64,000 nt of DNA from NCBI RefSeq assembly GCF_000974445.1, contig NZ_BBOJ01000003.1, positions 310,001-374,000 of the forward strand, given 5' to 3'. The notes under the pieces were generated by a model that saw nothing but the letters and a program-made list of their open reading frames with translations, did no database searches and had not been told where the DNA came from. The position numbers and the translations under genes were made by a program. The first letter of the stretch is position 1, and each line of letters opens with the position of its first letter. Shown here piece after piece: positions 1 to 8,303 of this stretch. This DNA is from Lentzea aerocolonigenes. Its GTDB lineage: Bacteria > Actinomycetota > Actinomycetes > Mycobacteriales > Pseudonocardiaceae.

Positions 1-861
1 GAGCAGCGCCTCCAGCAACGGGTGCTGCTTGCCCTTGGGCCACACCAGCGACCACGGGTAGACCGGCGTCGGACCGGTCAGGTACACCACGGCCGCACGG
101 GACGTCGGCGGCAACTGCATCCGGCCGCCGACCAGCGTCGCGACCTCCGGGCGGGCGGCTATGTCGTCGACCAGGTGGTCCAGACTCAGCGACGGGCCTG
201 AGAAGTCGACGTTCAGGCCCCACGCGTCCGCGAACTGCTCCAGGTAAGCGGCCCATTCCGCCACGGCACCACCGATCGGCGCCCAGAGCGGAACGTCGCG
301 CAGGGACGCGAGACCCACGGAGTCGGCGGCGGCGAGCGGGTGATCGCGGCTCACCAGCAGCGCCAGCGGTTCCAGCAGCACCAGGCGGTGCGCCAGTTCG
401 GCGATTTCTCGTGGCGCCAGCGAGTGCACGCGGCCGAACGCCGCGTCGGCCTCGCCGGTGCGCAGCGCGGGCAGCGCGTTCGGCAGGCCGTGGCGCATGC
501 TCACCTCGATCGGCAGGTCCTCCAGCCTGCGCGTGGCGTGCCGGACGAGCTGCATGGGCGCCAAGCGTTCGTCGAGCACGTCGACGCGGACGGTCTGCCT
601 GGTCCCCTTGATGGCGGCGACGGCGGCGTCCGCGGCGGCCAGCGCGTCGATCGCGAACGGGAGGAAGCGTTCACCGGCCTGAGTGAGTTCGACCTTCTGG
701 GTGGACCTGTCGAAAAGTCGCACCGACAGCGAATCCTCCAGCTTGCCCACTCGCTTGGAAAGGGCTTGCTGGCTCACGTGCAGGCGTTCCGCAGCCCGCC
801 CGAAGTGCAGTTCTTCGGCTGCGGTGACGAACGCCCGCACCTGCCCCATGTCCAGTTCCAC
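1..861 (-). CDS. LysR-family transcriptional regulator (C-terminus cut by window edge)
   Basis: The minus strand encodes an N-terminal winged helix-turn-helix typical of LysR proteins: VRAFVTAAEELHFGRAAERL, then HVSQQALSKRVGKLEDSLSV and RLFDRSTQKVELTQAGE. I start it at the GTG at 861, which has GGAG five bases upstream; an in-frame TGA lies further upstream, and an ATG at 849 is the alternative. The frame stays open to base 1, giving at least 287 residues, so only the last few residues of a normal ~300-aa LysR protein are missing. It is divergent from the exporter at 982, and the 120-bp gap holds a dyad fitting a LysR site, so it probably controls that exporter. The inducer is unknown. Confidence 0.9.
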   Translation of the reverse strand, partial: MELDMGQVRAFVTAAEELHFGRAAERLHVSQQALSKRVGKLEDSLSVRLFDRSTQKVELTQAGERFLPFAIDALAAADAAVAAIKGTRQTVRVDVLDERLAPMQLVRHATRRLEDLPIEVSMRHGLPNALPALRTGEADAAFGRVHSLAPREIAELAHRLVLLEPLALLVSRDHPLAAADSVGLASLRDVPLWAPIGGAVAEWAAYLEQFADAWGLNVDFSGPSLSLDHLVDDIAARPEVATLVGGRMQLPPTSRAAVVYLTGPTPVYPWSLVWPKGKQHPLLEALL

Positions 862-877
862 TGCTCCATCTTGGGTA

Positions 878-892
878 ACAACCGTTGGTTGT
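878..892. promoter_or_regulatory. Dyad operator between LysR gene and exporter
   Basis: ACAACC-GTT-GGTTGT is a perfect 6-3-6 dyad 17 bp upstream of the LysR GTG start and about 90 bp upstream of the exporter ATG. A second partial copy (TGGTTGTTGTTGG) follows near 903-915. LysR regulators usually bind T-N11-A dyads between divergent genes; the assignment here is inference from position and symmetry. Confidence 0.55.
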
Positions 893-981
893 CAAGCTGG
901 GCTTGGTTGTTGTTGGACCGGGGAACCCTGGTGGGAGTTTCCTGGGATAGACCCGTTTTCGACTGTCTCACGGGAGTTCAC

Positions 982-2442
982 ATGTCCACTGTGGAGAAAC
1001 GTAGCCGCGAGAGGGTGACAGCCCCCGAGGCGAACCCTCGCCGGTGGCAAGCGTTGGCCGTGCTGGCGCTGGTGCAGTTCATGATCGTCATCGACAACAC
1101 GATCGTGAACATCGCCCTGCCGTCCATCCGGAACGACCTGGGGACCTCGCAGGCGGGTCTCGCCTGGGTGGTCAACGGTTATCTGCTCACCGCGGGTGGT
1201 CTGCTGCTGCTCGGTGGGCGGTTCGCCGACCTGCTGGGCCGCAAGAGGATTTTCGTCATCGGTACGTCGATCTTCGCGCTCGCGTCGCTGACCAGCGGTG
1301 CCGCGTGGACCTCAGGCGTGCTGATCGCGAGCCGGTTCCTGCAGGGCGTCGGTGAGGCGCTCGCGTCGCCGGCGGCTCTGGCGCTGATCGTGCTGATGTT
1401 CACCACGCCCAAGGAGCGCGCGAAGGCGCTCGGCATCTGGGGTGGTCTGGCCGGTATCGGTGCCACCGTCGGTGTCCTGCTGTCCGGTGTGCTCGTCGAC
1501 CTGGCGAGCTGGCGCTGGGTGTTCTTCATCAACATCCCGATCGCGATCGTCGCGCTCGTGCTGTGCGCCAAGCTGGTGCAGGACGCGCCCGCGAAGGGCG
1601 TTCGCCGCAAGCTCGACGTTCCCGGCGGCCTGCTGGTCACCGGTGGTCTGGTCCTGGTCGTGAACGGCCTGCTGCGTGCGGCCGAGCACCCCTGGGGCAG
1701 CTTCGGCGTGTGGGGTTCGTTCGTCGCCGGTGTGGTGCTGCTCGGCCTGTTCGTCCTGGTCGAGGCGCGGTCGGATGACCCGATGATGCCGTTGCGGTTC
1801 TTCGCGAACCGGACGCGCGTGTCGGCCAACGCCGTGACGATCCTGCTGACCAGTGCGATGGCCGCGATGTTCTTCCTCGTCACGCTGTACGTCCAGCAGG
1901 TGCTGGGTTATTCGCCGTTGCAGTCCGGTCTGGCCTACATCCCGTTCTGCATCGCGTTCATCCCCGGCATGGTGCTGTCCACCCAGTTGGTGACGCGTTT
2001 CGGCCCGAAGACGGCCATCATCGTCGGCTTCGTGGTGTCGGCGGCAGGCATGTTGCTGCTCGCCCGGATCGACGCGCACGGCTCGTTCTGGGGCCAGCTG
2101 GTGCCGGCGACCGCGGTGCTCGCGTTCGGTCTCGCCATCGGCCTGCCCGCGCTGCAGAACGCGGCGCTGCATGAACTGTCCGATGAGGACGCCGGACTGG
2201 GTTCGGGTGTGCAGACGTCGGTGCAGCAGCTGGGTAGCGCACTCGGTCTCGCGGTGCTGACGACGATCGCGCTGAACCACGCCTCTGCCTCTGTGGCCAC
2301 CGGTGTCGCGCAGAACGAGGCGACCGTGTCCGGTTACCGCCTCGCATTCGTCGTGGCGGCGATCGTGCTCGCCGTCGGAGCCGCACTGGTGGCGGTCCTC
2401 ATGCAGAAGGTGAAGGCGCCGGAGAACGCCGTTCCGGCCTGA
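982..2442 (+). CDS. MFS drug exporter, DHA2 (14-helix, EmrB/QacA) family
   Basis: This 486-aa membrane protein is a proton-driven exporter of the DHA2 group. The first helix carries the family signature VIDNTIVNIALPSI, followed by GGRFADLLGRKR (motif A after helix 2) and a string of hydrophobic segments consistent with 14 helices. The C-terminus is short and charged. The ATG at 982 follows a CACGGGAGTTCAC leader with GGGAG. It is divergent from a LysR gene, a common arrangement for substrate-induced efflux, and is followed by a strong terminator. It borders the biosynthetic cluster and could export its product, but the cluster has its own exporter at 32825-34039. The substrate is unknown. Confidence 0.93.
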   Translation: MSTVEKRSRERVTAPEANPRRWQALAVLALVQFMIVIDNTIVNIALPSIRNDLGTSQAGLAWVVNGYLLTAGGLLLLGGRFADLLGRKRIFVIGTSIFALASLTSGAAWTSGVLIASRFLQGVGEALASPAALALIVLMFTTPKERAKALGIWGGLAGIGATVGVLLSGVLVDLASWRWVFFINIPIAIVALVLCAKLVQDAPAKGVRRKLDVPGGLLVTGGLVLVVNGLLRAAEHPWGSFGVWGSFVAGVVLLGLFVLVEARSDDPMMPLRFFANRTRVSANAVTILLTSAMAAMFFLVTLYVQQVLGYSPLQSGLAYIPFCIAFIPGMVLSTQLVTRFGPKTAIIVGFVVSAAGMLLLARIDAHGSFWGQLVPATAVLAFGLAIGLPALQNAALHELSDEDAGLGSGVQTSVQQLGSALGLAVLTTIALNHASASVATGVAQNEATVSGYRLAFVVAAIVLAVGAALVAVLMQKVKAPENAVPA

Positions 2443-2454
2443 TGGAACCGAAAG

Positions 2455-2484
2455 AAGAAGGCCCGGCAGCAGCCGGGCCTTCTT
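2455..2484. terminator. Bidirectional intrinsic terminator
   Basis: Perfect stem GAAGGCCCGGC/GCCGGGCCTTC (2457-2467 with 2472-2482) around an AGCA loop, extendable by two A-T pairs. The flanking A/T tracts serve both the exporter (plus) and the convergent Fe-ADH gene whose stop is at 2486 (minus). It separates the exporter from the cluster. Confidence 0.9.
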
Positions 2485-2485
2485 G

Positions 2486-3571
2486 CTATGCCGCGCGATA
2501 CATCTCGGCTATGTCGTCGACCGTCGCGTCGAACCGCCAGTTGGCTCGGACCGGTCCGTACTGGAGTGCGTCGGCGGCGAGCTGATCGGCGTTGCCGGCC
2601 GGGAACTCCCGCTCCACCCCGAGACGGTCGAGCAACGCGGTGAGCCCGTCGGCGAACGCGTCGGCGCCGAAGCACGACGCCAGGTCCGCGTCCCGCTGTT
2701 CCTGCACGTGCCGGCTGGCGCGCAACACCGCTGGGGCCACGACCACGTTGGCGATCCCGTGCGGGATGCCGTACCGCTGCGTCAGCGGGTAGCCGAGCGC
2801 GTGCACCAGCCCGGCATTGGCCTGCGCCATGGCGAGGTTCGCCTGGAGACACCCCGCGCTCAACTCGGCGGAGTCGTTCGAGAGCAACGAGGAGACGATC
2901 CGCTGCACTCCAGGCAGCGCCAGCGCGTCGCTGAACGGCGTCGCGGCACGGGCGAGGTAGGCCTCGGCACCGTGCATCAACGCGTCCAGCGCACACGCGA
3001 GCATGGCCGGGTACGGCAGTGTGGTCGTCAGGTCCGGATCGATGACGACCGCGCGGGGAACCAGCGACGGACCGCTGACCGCGTGTCTGCGCTCCCCGTC
3101 GGTCACCACGGCGTGTGACGACACCTCGCCACCGCTGCCTGGTGTGGTCGGTACGGCGACGAGAGGCAGGGCCGGGCCCTGCGACCGTTCCAGGCCGTAC
3201 AGGGACTCCAGCGGCCCCTCAGAGCCGTGCAGGGCCACCACGGCTTTGGCGACGTCGAGGACGCTGCCGCCGCCGACGGCGATCACCCCGTCGTGGCCGG
3301 GCAAGACGTCCCGGCACGCGACGACCTCGTTGACGCAGGCCGATCCGGCGGAAGACGGGACCTGGCGCCCGACCACCTCGGCAGGCCCGCAGACGTACAC
3401 GGAACGCGGTATGTCCAGCGCGTCCAGCACCCGGTCCACCACGCGAGCGGCGAGCACGCCGTGGTCGGTGACCACGAGTGCCCGCCGCATTCCGCACTCC
3501 CGCACGACGTCGGGAAGCTGCGTGGTGGATCCGGCGCCGAACCGCACGCTGGGCGGCAGGCGCAGTCTCAT
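2486..3571 (-). CDS. Iron-type (group III) alcohol dehydrogenase-like protein, copy 1
   Basis: A 361-aa protein of the Fe-ADH/glycerol-dehydrogenase superfamily. It shows the nucleotide-binding GVIAVGGGSVLDVAKAV, the PTTPGSGGEVSSHAVV loop, and metal-site histidines in CALDALMHGAEAYLA and LGYPLTQRYGIPHGIANVVV. Such enzymes reduce short aldehydes or ketones with NAD(P)H. The ATG overlaps the racemase stop by 4 nt (ATGA), so it is the last gene of the 11204-to-2486 transcript. It is a distant relative of the second Fe-ADH at 13403-14548. Each copy sits in a block with a transketolase C-half, suggesting it reduces a ketose-like product of that enzyme (inference). Confidence 0.88.
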   Translation of the reverse strand: MRLRLPPSVRFGAGSTTQLPDVVRECGMRRALVVTDHGVLAARVVDRVLDALDIPRSVYVCGPAEVVGRQVPSSAGSACVNEVVACRDVLPGHDGVIAVGGGSVLDVAKAVVALHGSEGPLESLYGLERSQGPALPLVAVPTTPGSGGEVSSHAVVTDGERRHAVSGPSLVPRAVVIDPDLTTTLPYPAMLACALDALMHGAEAYLARAATPFSDALALPGVQRIVSSLLSNDSAELSAGCLQANLAMAQANAGLVHALGYPLTQRYGIPHGIANVVVAPAVLRASRHVQEQRDADLASCFGADAFADGLTALLDRLGVEREFPAGNADQLAADALQYGPVRANWRFDATVDDIAEMYRAA

Positions 3572-4293
3572 CGCACCCTGCCTCCCAGCGCGGCGAGCCC
3601 CGACGTGGCCACCGCCGGCCGCTCGAACCCGCTGACCGCCCAGTCCAGCGCGGTCAGGATGTCGAAGATCGGCACGGGCGAGTTCGCCCGCACGTCGTCC
3701 AGCACGGCCGGCAGCATGGTGCACTCGCACACGATCGCGCCGAGCGAGGGTTCGCGCGCCAGCATGTCCTCGACGACCGAGAGCAGGTCCTGGCGCATCT
3801 GCCCGCGCAGGGCCGGCGTGATCTCCTTGGTCTCCAGGAACTCGAGCCACGACGGGTGCTTCCCGACCCCGCCGACCACGACCGGCACGTCGTCCGAGCT
3901 CCAGCCGCTGGCGCGGAAGTTGCGCTCCCCCACCGCCTCGGTGAAGAACGTGAGCACACCGATCGGCCGGTTGCCGACGAGGGTCGAGATGGCGGGAACC
4001 AGCGCGAGGCTCGACGTCACGACGGGCACGGACACCGAGGCGCTCAACTGGTCCTGCAGCAACGCGATGAGCCCGCAGTTCGCGGTGATCACGGTGGCGC
4101 CCTGGGCCTCCAGCTCGCGTGCCGCCTCGACGTACAGCGGCAGCATGGCCTCGGCCTCTGCCTGGCTGCGCGGGGTGGTGGAGCCGCGCACGACGTGCCG
4201 GATCACCGGGTAGCCGAACGTCTCGGCCGACGCCATGCAGCCCGGCACGTCGGCCATCTTGCCCTCCAGCATGAGGATTCCTAGGACACCCAT
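3568..4293 (-). CDS. Aspartate/glutamate racemase-superfamily protein
   Basis: A 241-aa protein of the Asp/Glu/hydantoin racemase fold. Two cysteines lie in the expected places, one in each half (TANCGL near residue 85 and VCECTML near residue 190), matching the two-base, cofactor-independent racemase or arylmalonate-decarboxylase mechanism. The start at 4293 overlaps the transketolase C-half stop by 13 nt and its own stop overlaps the Fe-ADH start by 4 nt, so it is translationally coupled to both. It may epimerise or isomerise an intermediate made by the transketolase; the substrate is not evident. Confidence 0.8.
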   Translation of the reverse strand: MGVLGILMLEGKMADVPGCMASAETFGYPVIRHVVRGSTTPRSQAEAEAMLPLYVEAARELEAQGATVITANCGLIALLQDQLSASVSVPVVTSSLALVPAISTLVGNRPIGVLTFFTEAVGERNFRASGWSSDDVPVVVGGVGKHPSWLEFLETKEITPALRGQMRQDLLSVVEDMLAREPSLGAIVCECTMLPAVLDDVRANSPVPIFDILTALDWAVSGFERPAVATSGLAALGGRVR

Positions 4294-5243
4294 GCCCGCA
4301 CCTGCCTCTCGACACCCTCGGCGTCCAGCTCGAACCGGCGCAGCTGTTCGGCGTAGTCGCCGATCTCCTTGACGAACGCGTCCGGCAGCCCGATCCGGCG
4401 CAACGGCACCGGCGCGTGCTCGGCGAGCACCTCCGCCACCGCGCTGCCCAGGCCACCGATCGTCGAGTGCTCCTCGACGGTCACGACCCGGCCGGTCCTG
4501 GACGCGCTGCGCACCAGCAGTTCGCGGTCGATCGGCTTGATCGTCGGCATGTCGATCACCTCGACGTCACCGAGGCGTTCGGCGGCCTTCAGGACCTCGG
4601 GCACGATCGTCACGCCGCACGTCACGATCGTCAGCCGAGAACCTTCACGCAGCACACGTCCGCGCCCGATCTCAAACGATTCGTGCGCGTCGTAGACCTG
4701 CGGGCCCGGCTCCACACCGAGCCGCAGGTACACCGGCGCGTTGTGGGCGAACGCCGCGCGCGTCGCGTCGTAGGCCTGCACCGCGTCCGCGGGCGCGATC
4801 ACCGTGAGGTTCGGCAACGCCCGTGCCACCGAGACGTCCTCGATGGCGTGGTGCGTCGGGCCGGAGAACCCGGCCGCGATGCCGGTGAACATGCCCGCGA
4901 TCACCACCGGCGCGCGGTGGTAGCAGATGTCGAGCCGCACCTGTTCGGCCGCGCGCATCAACGCGAACGTGCCGAACGTGTTGAGGAACGGCCGTTTCCC
5001 GCCCATCGCCAGACCCGCGGCCGCGCCGACCGCGCTCGCCTCGGCGATGCCGAAGTCGAGGAACCGGTCCGGCATCCGCTCGCGGAACTCGAGTCCCCAG
5101 CAGTCGCCGAGGTCGGCCTCGACGGACACCACGCGCGGATCCTCCCGCGCGAGGTCGAGCTGGGCCAGGCGGCACGCCTCGAACGCCGTCGTCGTCGCCG
5201 GGTCGAACCGCACCCCTTCGCGGAGGTCGGCGAGCGCGGTCAT
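4281..5243 (-). CDS. Transketolase-like protein, C-terminal half (Pyr domain), copy 1
   Basis: A 320-aa protein covering the pyrimidine-binding and C-terminal domains of transketolase. Seen are DFGIAEASAVGAAAGLAMGG (the conserved Glu that activates TPP lies in this segment), GPTHHAIEDVSVARALPN, and the C-terminal VITVEEHSTIGGLG-type segment (VVTVEEHSTIGGLGSAVAEV). It needs the N-terminal half, encoded just upstream at 5240-6055 with a 4-nt overlap, to form a complete C2-transferring enzyme. A second C-half (12450-13403) has no N-half of its own in the window. Confidence 0.92.
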   Translation of the reverse strand: MTALADLREGVRFDPATTTAFEACRLAQLDLAREDPRVVSVEADLGDCWGLEFRERMPDRFLDFGIAEASAVGAAAGLAMGGKRPFLNTFGTFALMRAAEQVRLDICYHRAPVVIAGMFTGIAAGFSGPTHHAIEDVSVARALPNLTVIAPADAVQAYDATRAAFAHNAPVYLRLGVEPGPQVYDAHESFEIGRGRVLREGSRLTIVTCGVTIVPEVLKAAERLGDVEVIDMPTIKPIDRELLVRSASRTGRVVTVEEHSTIGGLGSAVAEVLAEHAPVPLRRIGLPDAFVKEIGDYAEQLRRFELDAEGVERQVRAWVS

Positions 5244-6055
5244 GACGCACCCCCGAGTTCCTGGAGCGCCTGCTGCTTCAGGTCCGCGGAAAGGTGGCCG
5301 TAGTGCCAGGCGTTGGTGTTCTCGGAGAACGACAACCCCTTGCCCTTCACCGTCTTCGCGATGATCGCGGTCGGCCGGCTCCAGGTGAGCGGCACCTCGT
5401 GCAGGACGTTGGACAGTTCGCCGACGTCGTGACCGTCGACCTCGACGGTCGCCCAGCCGAACGCGCGCCACTTGTCCGCGAACGGCTCCAGCGCCATGAT
5501 CTCCTCGGTCGGGCCGTCCTCCTGGATGCCGTTGCGGTCGACGATCACCACGAGGTTGTCGAGCTGGTAGTGCGCGGCGGCCATCGCGGCCTCCCACACC
5601 GAGCCCTCCTGGCACTCGCCGTCGCCGACGATCACGAACACCCTGCTGGGCAGCCCTTGCGCCTGCGCGGCCATCGCGAGGCCGACACCGACGGGAAGAC
5701 CGTGGCCGAGCGAGCCGGTGGCCAGCTCGACGCCGGGAACCCCGGTGTGCGGGTGGCCGGCGAGCCTGCTGCCCGTCTTCTTGTAGGTGTCCAGTTCGGA
5801 CACCGGGAAGAAGCCGGCCTCGGCGAGCGCGGCGTAGTAGGCGGCGCTGGAGTGGCCCTTGCTGAAGATGAGCCGGTCGCGGCCTGGCCTGGCCGGATCC
5901 GCCGGATCGACGCGCAGCACGCCGTCGAAGTAGAGCGTGGTCAGTATCTCGACGACCGACATCGAGCCGCCGACGTGCGCGCCGGGCGAGTCGGCCGCCA
6001 GGTGCACCACGTGCTTGCGCAACGTGCGTGCTCTCTCAGCGAGGTCGTTCACCAT
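5240..6055 (-). CDS. Transketolase-like protein, N-terminal half (TPP-binding)
   Basis: A 271-aa protein with the TPP-diphosphate/Mg motif IVGDGECQEGSVWEAAMAAA...VDRNG (GDG-N28-N) and the conserved FSKGHSSAAYYAALAEAGF and GSLGHGLPVGVGLAMAA segments. It pairs with the C-half encoded immediately downstream (4-nt overlap). Such split transketolases transfer two-carbon ketol units and recur in secondary-metabolite and sugar-catabolic operons. It is the only N-half here although two C-halves are present, so it may serve both. The start at 6055 overlaps the end of the upstream AMP-ligase by 7 nt. Confidence 0.93.
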   Translation of the reverse strand: MVNDLAERARTLRKHVVHLAADSPGAHVGGSMSVVEILTTLYFDGVLRVDPADPARPGRDRLIFSKGHSSAAYYAALAEAGFFPVSELDTYKKTGSRLAGHPHTGVPGVELATGSLGHGLPVGVGLAMAAQAQGLPSRVFVIVGDGECQEGSVWEAAMAAAHYQLDNLVVIVDRNGIQEDGPTEEIMALEPFADKWRAFGWATVEVDGHDVGELSNVLHEVPLTWSRPTAIIAKTVKGKGLSFSENTNAWHYGHLSADLKQQALQELGGAS

Positions 6056-7458
6056 CGGGTCCTCCCGTGTGCACCGGCCGCCCGGAGCAGGGACCGGTTG
6101 ATCTTCGAAGTGGGGGTCATCGGCAGCCGGTCGACCACGTGGACGTGGTTCGGCACCTTGAACGACGCCAGCCGCGTGCGGCACCAGGTCCGCACGTCCG
6201 CGGCGTCCAGTCGCGCGCCGGGCAGCGGCACGACGAACGCGGCGACGTCCTCGTCGGACATCTCTCCCGGCACGCCCACCACGGCGCCCAGCAGCACGGC
6301 CGGGTGCTCGGCGAGCGCCTCCTCGACCTCGGCCGGGTCGACGTGCTCGCCGCGCCGGCGGATCACGTCGGTGCGGCGCGCGGCGAAGTACACGTGCGCG
6401 TCGTCGTCCATCCAGCCGAGATCGCCGGTGCGCAGCCAGGACTCCGTGAAGACGGTGCGGGTCCTGGCCGGATCGCGGTGGTAGCCCTTCATCAGGCCGG
6501 GGCCGCGCACCTGGATCTCGCCGATCTCACCGGCGGGAGCGTCCACGCGCACCTCGGCGGGTGGCAGCGGCGTGCCCATCGAACCGGGCCGCGGGTCGTA
6601 CGGATCGCCGCACAGCACCGTGTTCGTCTCGCTCATCCCGTAGCCCTCGACGACGGCCGTGCCGAACCGTTCGGTGAACTCACGGGCCACGTCGGGCCGC
6701 GCGCCGCCGCCGTAGACCAGGCGCAGGTTGTGCTCCGCCGGTTCGACGGGACTGCGCAGGACGAGGGTGAGCATCTCGCCGAGGTGGCGGAACACGGTCG
6801 CGTCGAACCGCGCGACCTGGTCCCAGAAGCCCGACGCGCTGAACTTGGGCACCACACCGATCGACGCGCCCGCTTGCAGGGCGCTGACCGCGAACGACTG
6901 GCCGGCCATGTGGAACAGCGGCAGGCACGCCAGCAGACGGTCCTCGGGTACCAGGCCGAGCCTGAGCACGAACGCGGGAGCCGGTGCCGTGTACGAGGTG
7001 TGGCTGAGCACGCAACCCTTGGGCGCCCCGGTCGTGCCGGACGTGTAGAGCAGGGTGACCGGATCGCCGGGGTCGACCTGCACGGCCGGTGCGGTCGGTG
7101 CCGTCACGTCCAGTTGCCCGGGCTTCGTGGAACGCCAGGGCAACGGGCGATCCGTGACGACCAGCACCGCCTCCGAGTGCGCGAGCAGCGGTTCCAGTTC
7201 GGCGTCGCGCAACGCGGGGTTGAGCGGCACGAACACGGCTCCGAGCTTCGCGACCGCGAGCCACAGCGTGAGCAGGAGCGGCGAGTTCGGCAGCACCGCC
7301 GCGACCGCGTCTCCCCGGCCCATGCCCAGATCACGCAACGCCTGCGCGCATCCGTTGACGCGGGCTGCGTAGTCCACATAGGACATATCGGGGCCGAGCA
7401 GCACCGGCCGGTCGCCGAACCTGGCCACCGCCTCGTCGAACAACTCCCCCAGCGTCAT
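6049..7458 (-). CDS. AMP-dependent acyl ligase (class I adenylate-forming enzyme)
   Basis: A 469-aa ANL-superfamily ligase. The P-loop-like VTLLYTSGTTGAPKGCVLSH, the aromatic motif YGMSETN, the ATP motif LRTGDLGWMDDDAHVYFAAR and the C-terminal catalytic lysine in PMTPTSKINRSLL are all present. It activates a carboxylic acid as acyl-AMP, then loads CoA or a carrier protein. It is shorter than typical acyl-CoA synthetases and most resembles CaiC/acyl-CoA ligase-type members by motif style. No carrier domain is fused; the nearest free carrier is in the C-T protein at 9399-11204. Starts with ATG overlapping the GNAT stop by 4 nt. Confidence 0.9.
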   Translation of the reverse strand: MTLGELFDEAVARFGDRPVLLGPDMSYVDYAARVNGCAQALRDLGMGRGDAVAAVLPNSPLLLTLWLAVAKLGAVFVPLNPALRDAELEPLLAHSEAVLVVTDRPLPWRSTKPGQLDVTAPTAPAVQVDPGDPVTLLYTSGTTGAPKGCVLSHTSYTAPAPAFVLRLGLVPEDRLLACLPLFHMAGQSFAVSALQAGASIGVVPKFSASGFWDQVARFDATVFRHLGEMLTLVLRSPVEPAEHNLRLVYGGGARPDVAREFTERFGTAVVEGYGMSETNTVLCGDPYDPRPGSMGTPLPPAEVRVDAPAGEIGEIQVRGPGLMKGYHRDPARTRTVFTESWLRTGDLGWMDDDAHVYFAARRTDVIRRRGEHVDPAEVEEALAEHPAVLLGAVVGVPGEMSDEDVAAFVVPLPGARLDAADVRTWCRTRLASFKVPNHVHVVDRLPMTPTSKINRSLLRAAGAHGRTRW

Positions 7459-8303
7459 AGCGCGCCCCTGCGCAGCACGTAGGTCGGCGGCGCCCCGCGC
7501 TCGTGGACCCGCAGGCCGACGGCGCGGTAGCCGCGGCCGAGGTAGCCGCCGAGCAGGTCGCGGCTCGTGTGCCGCCAGGAGATCGCGAGCTCCTTGTCGC
7601 GGGAGCTGATGGCGTAGACGTCCCACGGCACCTTGAGCAGCACGGTGTGGTCGTCGCACTCGGTCGTGGACCACGCGGGCACCGGGAGGTCGTTGCGGGA
7701 GAAGCGGATGTCGTTGACCGGCGTGCCGCCGCCGAGGTCGCGTTGCCGGGGCACGTGCGGCACGTGCCAGGCGACGAGCAGCCGGTCGGTCTCGAGGCCC
7801 GCGTTCAGGCCCTGCCCGACGCCGTACGCGTTGACCACGTACTCGACCCCGACCGCGCCGAGCTTGTTGAGGTTGAACACCACGTTGCGCCCCGACAGCG
7901 GGTCGAACGTCCAGGTGATCAGCCGGAACCCGTGCTGGGCGGCGAGGTGGGCCTGGTACTGCTTGAGCCGGAAGCCGAGACCGAGGTTCTGGTACTCGGG
8001 CGCGACCGCGGCGAGCACCGAGCACTGCTTGACCTCGTCGTGCTCGGTGACGCCGGGGAACGAGAACACGAACCCGGCGAGATCGCCGTCGGAGGTGAAC
8101 GCGCCGAGCACGAAACCGCCGTTCTCCTGCGCGGTCACCATGTCCAGCAACGGCACCCGCGCGATGTCCTCCTCGCCCCAGATGCGGCGCTGGAGGTCCT
8201 CGCACGCGGTGTACTCGTCGTGGCCCTGGACGCGGCGCAGCACGATCGCCTCGCCGCCGAGGGTGATCTTCTCCACCTCGGTGGTGCCCGGTGTGATCGT
8301 CAT
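7455..8303 (-). CDS. GNAT-superfamily protein (COG3375-like)
   Basis: A 282-aa protein. The N-terminal half has the GNAT acetyl-CoA-binding region (KQCSVLAAVAPEYQNLGLGF, then RLKQYQAHLAAQHGFRLITW), the remainder resembling the uncharacterised COG3375 branch with its NVVFNLNKLGAVGVEYVVNAYG segment. It could acylate an amine of an intermediate or give self-resistance. Start and stop both overlap neighbours by 4 nt, so it is tightly coupled within the operon. The substrate cannot be read from the sequence. Confidence 0.8.
   Translation of the reverse strand: MTITPGTTEVEKITLGGEAIVLRRVQGHDEYTACEDLQRRIWGEEDIARVPLLDMVTAQENGGFVLGAFTSDGDLAGFVFSFPGVTEHDEVKQCSVLAAVAPEYQNLGLGFRLKQYQAHLAAQHGFRLITWTFDPLSGRNVVFNLNKLGAVGVEYVVNAYGVGQGLNAGLETDRLLVAWHVPHVPRQRDLGGGTPVNDIRFSRNDLPVPAWSTTECDDHTVLLKVPWDVYAISSRDKELAISWRHTSRDLLGGYLGRGYRAVGLRVHERGAPPTYVLRRGAL

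Noticed and set aside
340..981. An apparent N-terminal extension of about 214 residues in front of the exporter
   Set aside because: It is the antisense of the LysR gene; the real exporter starts at the ATG at 982 with a normal first helix.
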